Shown: piece by piece, positions 59,957-64,000 of the stretch
How the letters are laid out: every line of letters begins with the position of its first letter
How positions within the stretch are numbered: position 1 is the first letter of the stretch
The notes under the pieces: generated by a model
The model's input: the letters and a program-made list of their open reading frames with translations, nothing else
Told to the model about the DNA's origin: nothing
Databases searched by the model: none
From: Vescimonas cirricatena
GTDB taxonomy: Bacteria > Bacillota > Clostridia > Oscillospirales > Oscillospiraceae
Reading direction: 5' to 3'
Assembly (NCBI RefSeq): GCF_020687045.1
Contig: NZ_JAJEPW010000007.1
Coordinates: forward strand, 1 to 64,000
Length of the DNA stretch: 64,000 nt
Program-made: the position numbers and the translations under genes

Positions 59957-59968
59957 ATAAACAAGATG

Positions 59969-59984
59969 TTCGCAAACCAGCGAA
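59969..59984 (+). promoter_or_regulatory. Inverted-repeat operator TTCGC-N6-GCGAA, copy 1
   Basis: TTCGC-AAACCA-GCGAA lies just downstream of the -10 box, where a bound repressor would block transcription. The same arms and spacing occur at 61074-61089. Confidence 0.6.
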
Positions 59985-60006
59985 ACTCTATGAAGGAGGG
60001 ATACCA

Positions 60007-60366
60007 GTGACCTTTGGAGCTTTCATCAGCACACGGCGCAAAGAGGCCAAATTAAACCTCCGGGATACCGCGAAACACCTCGGTATCTCCAATGGGTACC
60101 TGTGTGATATTGAGCAGGGGCGCCGGCCGGCGCCAGAGGAAGCGTTTGTAGAGCGTATCTCTTCTTTTCTGGAATTGGATAAGCAGGAGCATGAAATACT
60201 GCTGGATTTAGCCGCAGATTCCAGGAAGACAGTTCCGGCCGATCTACCTGACTATATCCGCCAACATGACATCGTCCGCGCAGCATTGAGAGTGGCAAAA
60301 GAAGTAGATGCTACCGATGAGGAATGGAAAGCATTTATGGAAATGTTGCAGAACCGCCAGAACTAA
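60007..60366 (+). CDS. XRE-family repressor (ImmR-like)
   Basis: 119 residues from GTG 60007 (AAGGAGGGATACCA). The XRE HTH is at about 5-60 (ISTRRKEAKLNLRDTAKHLG, SNGYLCDIEQGRRP). The helical C-terminus ends MEMLQNRQN. Paired with an ImmA-type protease gene 12 bp downstream, it is probably the repressor of element excision and transfer, removed by proteolysis on DNA damage or mating signals, as in ICEBs1. Candidate operators lie at 59969-59984 and 61074-61089. Confidence 0.85.
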   Translation: MTFGAFISTRRKEAKLNLRDTAKHLGISNGYLCDIEQGRRPAPEEAFVERISSFLELDKQEHEILLDLAADSRKTVPADLPDYIRQHDIVRAALRVAKEVDATDEEWKAFMEMLQNRQN

Positions 60367-60378
60367 GGGGGGATTTTC

Positions 60379-60993
60379 TTGTCTGTACCAAAGTATCGAT
60401 TGGACGCAATTGAAACCATTGGACGGAAGATCCTGCAAGAGTACGATCCCGCTTTGTTGGACGGACCTCCCCAGGCAGTCCCCATTGAAACTATCATAGA
60501 AACCAAGTTTGATCTAACTCTGGAATATCATTGCCTACGCAAGAACGGGAGCATCCTTGGGGAAACAATTTTCGATGAGGGCGCTGCCATTTTGTATGAC
60601 CAAGATGAAAAACGCTACCGCTTGATCGCCGTCAAAGCTGGAACGATCTTAGTGGAGGAGCGGCTTTGTGTGGACAGGCTCCTCGGCAGGCTGCGGTTCA
60701 CCTGCGCCCACGAACTGGGGCACTGGGTCCTGCACCAGAAGCTGTATTCTGGCACAGGCGATGTGGCTGCCTATGAAGGAAAAACATCTTTGGATGAAAG
60801 CTATGGTCTGGTCGAATGGCAGGCTGACGCCTTGGCTACTGCTCTCCTCATGCCCTTGCCGCAAATAAAAAGGAGTTTTTACCGTTTGCGCGCAGGCAGA
60901 AGCCATGAACATCTGGTTGCGGAAATGGCTCGGACCTTCCAAGTCTCCAAGCAGGCCATGCGTATTCGGTTGGAAACACGCAATCTCATATAA
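60379..60993 (+). CDS. ImmA/IrrE-family metallopeptidase
   Basis: 204 residues from TTG 60379 (AAGGGGGGATTTTC). The zinc motif HELGH is at 111-115, and the downstream Glu motif EWQADALATALLMP completes a gluzincin-type site. The C-terminus ends SKQAMRIRLETRNLI. Such proteases cleave the cognate XRE repressor to induce the element. The gene order XRE then ImmA supports this. Confidence 0.9.
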   Translation: MSVPKYRLDAIETIGRKILQEYDPALLDGPPQAVPIETIIETKFDLTLEYHCLRKNGSILGETIFDEGAAILYDQDEKRYRLIAVKAGTILVEERLCVDRLLGRLRFTCAHELGHWVLHQKLYSGTGDVAAYEGKTSLDESYGLVEWQADALATALLMPLPQIKRSFYRLRAGRSHEHLVAEMARTFQVSKQAMRIRLETRNLI

Positions 60994-61073
60994 GTTTGGT
61001 ACGGCAAGGCCCCTCCTCCTGAGAGAGGGGCGCAGCCGCTCCGCTGTTCGCAGGCTTTGTTGTATGCATTTTG

Positions 61074-61089
61074 TTCGCAGCTTAGCGAA
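61074..61089 (+). promoter_or_regulatory. Inverted-repeat operator TTCGC-N6-GCGAA, copy 2
   Basis: TTCGC-AGCTTA-GCGAA, with the arms extended by one more base pair (G at 61073, C at 61090). It is placed 20 bp before the next gene. A half-site TTCGCAGG also occurs at 61047-61054. Confidence 0.6.
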
Positions 61090-61109
61090 CAAGGAAGGAG
61101 GAGAATGGC

Positions 61110-61652
61110 ATGAGGAAAGAAAGCGCCACTGTGCAGAAATGCAAAAGACAGATGGCGACCCTTGGATTTGACAGCCAGCTGGCCTATCATCGGGTAAAGC
61201 TGATTTTGAAAATCTACCGGGATGTGGTGTGGGTCCTCAGTGAACGGATGGAAGAACTGCATGAGTATGCCTGGGAGCTGGGTGCTCAAGACGTTGATAC
61301 CGGGCTTATCTATCTACAGAGCTTCGCCCCGGATATGGATCTGCAGGAGTTTGAGGAACGGGTCTGCTGCGTGATGGAAAACCGGATGCTGGTGGATGTG
61401 ATCGACCGTGCCCTTCTCCGCTTGAAACGATACCCTGACCGGGGGGAACTTTACTATGAGATCCTGACCAAACAATTTATCCACCGTTTCAACAGCACAG
61501 AAAAGGAACTGCTGGATGAGCTGAATATGGAGCGAAGCGTATTCTATGACCGGAAGCGTGAGGCAATCTTCTTATTGTCCCTCTGCCTTTTTGGTTATGC
61601 TGTGCCGGAACTTCAGGAAGAATTGGAGATGCCCCGACTTTATCCCGATTGA
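61110..61652 (+). CDS. ArpU/RinA-like transcriptional regulator
   Basis: 180 residues from ATG 61110 (GAAGGAGGAG). It is helical, and its C-terminal half resembles sigma region 4-like phage late regulators (FNSTEKELLDELNMERSVFY, DRKREAIFLLSL). The presence of a TTCGC-N6-GCGAA site before it suggests repression by the XRE protein, making it a downstream activator in the induction cascade. The exact family is uncertain. Confidence 0.6.
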   Translation: MRKESATVQKCKRQMATLGFDSQLAYHRVKLILKIYRDVVWVLSERMEELHEYAWELGAQDVDTGLIYLQSFAPDMDLQEFEERVCCVMENRMLVDVIDRALLRLKRYPDRGELYYEILTKQFIHRFNSTEKELLDELNMERSVFYDRKREAIFLLSLCLFGYAVPELQEELEMPRLYPD

Positions 61653-61704
61653 TTCCCGATGAAAAACCGACGAAATCCCTACTCCCTTCCGACTTTGCCT
61701 CTGC

Positions 61705-61859
61705 TATACTCAGTACAGTGGCAGGTATGCGAAAAAATGAATAGGACCAGCTGAGAAGGGCCGGGACGCTGTAAAGTGTCTCGGCCCGCTGTATTCCTGC
61801 CGCAATATGGCGGCAGGGATCAGCCGGGGATGCAGAAATGCGTCCCCGGCTATTTTTCT
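61705..61859 (+). ncRNA. Candidate small RNA with three hairpins
   Basis: The extended -10 TGCTATACT (61702-61710) is followed by three stems: 61758-61769/61776-61787 (12 bp), 61796-61803/61810-61817 (8 bp) and 61822-61833/61840-61851 (12 bp). The last runs into ATTTTTCT. No frame with a ribosome site lies inside. The layout, promoter then hairpins then terminator, fits a small RNA of about 140 nt. It lies in the 316-bp gap between 61653 and 61968. Confidence 0.5.
61822..61859 (+). terminator. Terminator of the candidate small RNA
   Basis: AGCCGGGGATGC (61822-61833) pairs with GCGTCCCCGGCT (61840-61851), then ATTTTTCT. Confidence 0.8.
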
Positions 61860-61968
61860 GCCCGGCATTGGGAGGGCCAGCATGGGCTGGGAGGCTTATG
61901 TTGCCAAGTACCCCTGATCTCAAGATTTTGATTCGCCATCAAAATTTTGAAATTTGGAGGAAAGGCAC

Positions 61969-62409
61969 ATGGAATCCAACGGGAAGTTTACCCTTATTGT
62001 TTTTAACACCTGCACTCGGGAATATGAAGAAGTCATGGTGACTGAGGAGGTCTATCGCACTTACTGCAGAACCCGGTGGAATATCAAGGACAATGATCAG
62101 AGTTTTTTTGACCATGAGATCCAGATAAGCGGGATGATCGGCGGTCAGGATGGCGCCTATGAAAATTTCCGGGAGTTTATTGACGCCATCAACACCCCGG
62201 AACATATCGTCCTTGAACAAATGAAGAAAGAGGCCCTGTACCAAGCGATTTCAGCGTTGTCTGCTGCGGATCAAGCTTTGGTGCAGGGTTTGTTTTTTGA
62301 GGGCCAAAGCGAACTGGATTACGCAGGGGAACTTGGCATCTCTCAGCCTGCGGTCCATAAGCGGAAAGTCCGCATCCTCAAACAATTGAAAAAACTTTTG
62401 GAAAATTGA
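61969..62409 (+). CDS. Sigma-70 family-like factor
   Basis: 146 residues from ATG 61969 (TTGGAGGAAAGGCAC). The C-terminal sigma region 4 HTH is clear: LYQAISALSAADQALVQGLF, then LDYAGELGISQPAVHKRKVR. The N-terminal half (FTLIVFNTCTREYEEVMVTE) matches small sigma-like proteins of Clostridial conjugative elements. It probably drives element genes after induction. Confidence 0.8.
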   Translation: MESNGKFTLIVFNTCTREYEEVMVTEEVYRTYCRTRWNIKDNDQSFFDHEIQISGMIGGQDGAYENFREFIDAINTPEHIVLEQMKKEALYQAISALSAADQALVQGLFFEGQSELDYAGELGISQPAVHKRKVRILKQLKKLLEN

Positions 62410-62427
62410 AATTGGAGGGTTATTAAA

Positions 62428-62484
62428 ATGCCGACATCTTCCCCTATACAAGCGAGAAGGAACTGCTTCTCACTTGTTCCTTGA
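62428..62484 (+). CDS. 18-residue leader-type frame
   Basis: ATG 62428 follows TGGAGGGTTATTAAA. It encodes MPTSSPIQARRNCFSLVP and ends at TGA 62482-62484. The frame contains a GAGAAG/CTTCTC hairpin. It could be a leader peptide for the structured region that follows, or the intact 5' end of a decayed gene. Confidence 0.3.
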   Translation: MPTSSPIQARRNCFSLVP

Positions 62485-63100
62485 AAACCAAATATCCGAT
62501 TGTCTGAATACTTTCCTGGCGGGGCTTTTGAAAAAAGCAAGCGACGCTGGAGGATGCGCCAAGACCACCTGTAGATGAGCGGCATGGGTTGAAAACGAAG
62601 ACACCTATACATTTTTGTTCGGTTTTGTCAATCAGCTGATCACCATCTATCAACGACGGCCAAATAAGGTGCCAAGCGGGTCCATCCGTCCACAAAACAG
62701 CCTGTGGCAAGCTGTATCGCAACGATTCCGTCAGGGACAATGATACTTCCGTCCAGTCACAGCCCCCACCGAAATGGGGATCAAGCAATGAGGGCGGCCG
62801 ACAGAGATCCTGCCGGGGGTGAGAGTCCCATGACGCGGTGAAGCCAGCCGCGGTTCAGATGGTCGCCCTATGGAGCTGATGCCAGTGGCACAGTCTCCTG
62901 CGCTTGGGGAAGTAGTGTCGAATACGAGCGCCAAAGAAAGACAACACGAATGTGAAGTCTTAATATCAGAAGCAATGGGGATCGCTTCTGCTCTATGCCA
63001 GCCCTTTCACTGACCGGAATGACTGCTGTATGAGTCACCATTCCAATCCTGCAAGGGATCTGGTTATCAGAGAAGCGATCCCTATTTTTGTGGTATTAAG
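62485..63100 (+). ncRNA. Gene-free 0.6-kb block with RNA-like structure
   Basis: No frame with a ribosome site is present. Structural signs: GGGTGAGAGTCCC near 62818-62830; a GC-rich stem near 62835-62855; and a long-range pair GGGATCGCTTCTG (about 62978-62990) with CAGAGAAGCGATCCC (about 63068-63082), followed by TATTTTTG. The GUGAGAG-like loop and the CCAAAGAAAG segment near 62931-62940 are reminiscent of group II intron domain I, but no reverse transcriptase is encoded. Identity remains open. Confidence 0.35.
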
Positions 63101-63121
63101 CCAGAAAAACAGGGGGTGCAA

Positions 63122-63505
63122 ATGATGGAAACATACCGCAAAGAGGACATCCGCCGGGGTGATATCTACTATGCAGACCTGCGGCCGGTAGTTGGCTCCG
63201 AGCAGGGCGGAATCCGTCCTGTGGTCATTCTCCAGAACAATGTGGGCAACCGGCACAGTCCCACAGTGATCGCAGCCGCGATCACCAGCCGGAAAGGTAA
63301 GCATAAACTTCCTACTCATGTGAACCTGGATGCTCCAGTCCCAGGTCTTTACCGCGACTCTATCATCCTGCTGGAACAGCTTCGCACCATCGATAAAAGC
63401 AGATTGAGGGATAAGCTTGGTTCTCTTGGAGAAGACCAAATGTGCAAGCTTGACCATGCGCTGGAAGTCAGCGTTGGGCTTCTCCCAATCTATAATACCA
63501 TCTGA
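63122..63505 (+). CDS. MazF/PemK-family endoribonuclease-like protein
   Basis: 127 residues from ATG 63122 (AGGGGGTGCAA). It has the PemK fold sequence: IRRGDIYYADLRPVVGSEQG, GIRPVVILQNN, TVIAAAITSR, and SIILLEQLRTIDKSRLRDKL. The basic and acidic catalytic positions of MazF (Arg in GGIRPVV, Thr/Ser in AAITS) are present. MazF toxins cut mRNA. No MazE-like antitoxin gene is adjacent; the gene upstream is a sigma-like factor and downstream a 51-residue helical protein. Confidence 0.85.
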   Translation: MMETYRKEDIRRGDIYYADLRPVVGSEQGGIRPVVILQNNVGNRHSPTVIAAAITSRKGKHKLPTHVNLDAPVPGLYRDSIILLEQLRTIDKSRLRDKLGSLGEDQMCKLDHALEVSVGLLPIYNTI

Positions 63506-63608
63506 TTTTACCCGCACTCAGGATACCGCCATTTAAAAATAGACCAGGAACGATCGGGGCCGTTCATCGGCTCCGGTGGGCGGCCCCTCCATAACAGGAG
63601 GGTGTTTT

Positions 63609-63764
63609 ATGACTAAGATAGAACTTCAAGATAACCTTGTATTTCTTTCCGCGCTGAAGCTGCTGGAGCAGCTCACCGAAAAGGGCCTACTGACAGTGGA
63701 TGAAGCGGAGAAGTCCCGCATTGAGCTGGAGCGGAAGCTCCGGCCCACTCTGCTGTTCGCCTGA
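63609..63764 (+). CDS. SHOCT-like small helical protein
   Basis: 51 residues from ATG 63609 (AGGAGGGTGTTTT). The helices NLVFLSALKLLEQLTEKGLL and TVDEAEKSRIELERKLRPTL form a SHOCT-like two-helix hairpin. Such a short gene commonly sits just before large serine recombinase genes in Clostridial elements and may be a recombination directionality or accessory factor. Confidence 0.6.
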   Translation: MTKIELQDNLVFLSALKLLEQLTEKGLLTVDEAEKSRIELERKLRPTLLFA

Positions 63765-63886
63765 ACAGGCTCTATATGAGAATAGCTGATTGCCCAGTTT
63801 TCCCGCTTCTTTTTCGTTGATGTTGGTAATGGCTATTGCGGAAGGACTGTGGTAGTGTGTGTTGCTGAGAGGAGGTCAAAAAAGAT

Positions 63887-64000
63887 ATGACGGAAACAAA
63901 CATAAGCATCGCAAGAGTTCCGCAGGTCACGGTGATCGACCCAAGAATCCCCGAAAAAGCAAAACTGAGGGTGGCAGCCTACGCCCGAGTCAGCAGTGAC
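63887..64000 (+). CDS. Large serine recombinase, N-terminal start (partial)
   Basis: ATG 63887 after GAGAGGAGGTCAAAAAAGAT. It encodes 38 residues up to the window end, including LRVAAYARVSSD with the catalytic-serine context of the resolvase domain. Most of the protein lies beyond the window. It is the probable integrase of the outer MobP3-type element. It cannot be the N-terminal half of the recombinase at 1-519, since the two ends are on opposite sides of the window in the wrong order. Confidence 0.88.
   Translation, partial: MTETNISIARVPQVTVIDPRIPEKAKLRVAAYARVSSD

Noticed and set aside
1..64000. CRISPR arrays, tRNA or rRNA genes
   Set aside because: No regularly spaced repeats and no recognisable tRNA or rRNA segments were seen on reading both strands.
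1..64000. Serine recombinase ends at both window edges as one gene of a circular element
   Set aside because: The left piece is a C-terminus followed by Tn1549-type genes and the right piece an N-terminus of a different context. Joining them would need an unsupported circle, though a contig circularisation check would settle it.

Overview
The window reads as stacked mobile DNA from a gut-type Firmicute, most likely class Clostridia (Oscillospiraceae or Lachnospiraceae relatives). This rests on the gene families present (Tn1549/Tn916-like and MobP3-type conjugative modules, DUF6103/DUF6329, WYL, XRE-ImmA), strong AGGAGG ribosome sites, TTG/GTG starts and moderately high GC. I saw no rRNA, tRNA, CRISPR array or obvious housekeeping gene.

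Three elements appear nested. (A) Bases 1-519 are the C-terminal end of a large serine recombinase. Just after it lies the 3' stub of a VirB2/Maff2-like gene (about 606-701), so a recombinase-bearing element seems to sit inside that gene. (B) Bases about 606-26834 are the right part of a Tn1549-like element. It holds T4SS genes (VirB6-like, PrgI, a frameshifted VirB4, a CHAP lytic protein), topoisomerase III, an ArdC/YodL antirestriction-type protein, a MOBP relaxase with MobC, a low-GC cargo of BceAB-type ABC transporter plus BceRS-type two-component system, and the sigma/HTH/Xis/Int module. Its right end falls in a TTTT-N5-AAAA site inside an M23 peptidase gene. (C) From about 26833 to the end runs the host element of B: M23 peptidase fragment, DUF6329/DUF6103 genes, a probable oriT, MobC-like and MobP3 relaxase, Toprim protein, VirD4 coupling protein, a long cargo operon, then an XRE-ImmA switch, sigma-like regulators, MazF and the start of a serine recombinase.

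The most striking content is the cargo of element C, 38463-58879. Twenty-three tightly packed plus-strand genes have no toxin among them. Many match families known as immunity proteins of polymorphic toxin systems or their neighbours: YwqG/DUF1963, Imm17-like, ankyrin, SMI1/KNR4, DUF6881, DUF6966, CbrC, DUF4261. One gene (48595-55287) encodes a 2230-residue chain joining DUF4259, DUF2185, two TPR blocks, SMI1/KNR4, DUF4261, SUFU-like and DUF4253 modules. An extended -10 promoter and a possible attenuator precede the operon. A WYL-domain regulator and an 18-bp-stem terminator close it. A 155-bp direct repeat brackets one cassette and records how genes are gained. I interpret the locus as a mobile, WYL-linked immunity island protecting its host from toxins of competing bacteria.

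Elements B and C both look damaged for self-transfer (VirB2-like and VirB4 lesions in B, the M23 gene of C split by B), but integrase, relaxase and oriT-like sites remain, so mobilisation in trans is still possible.
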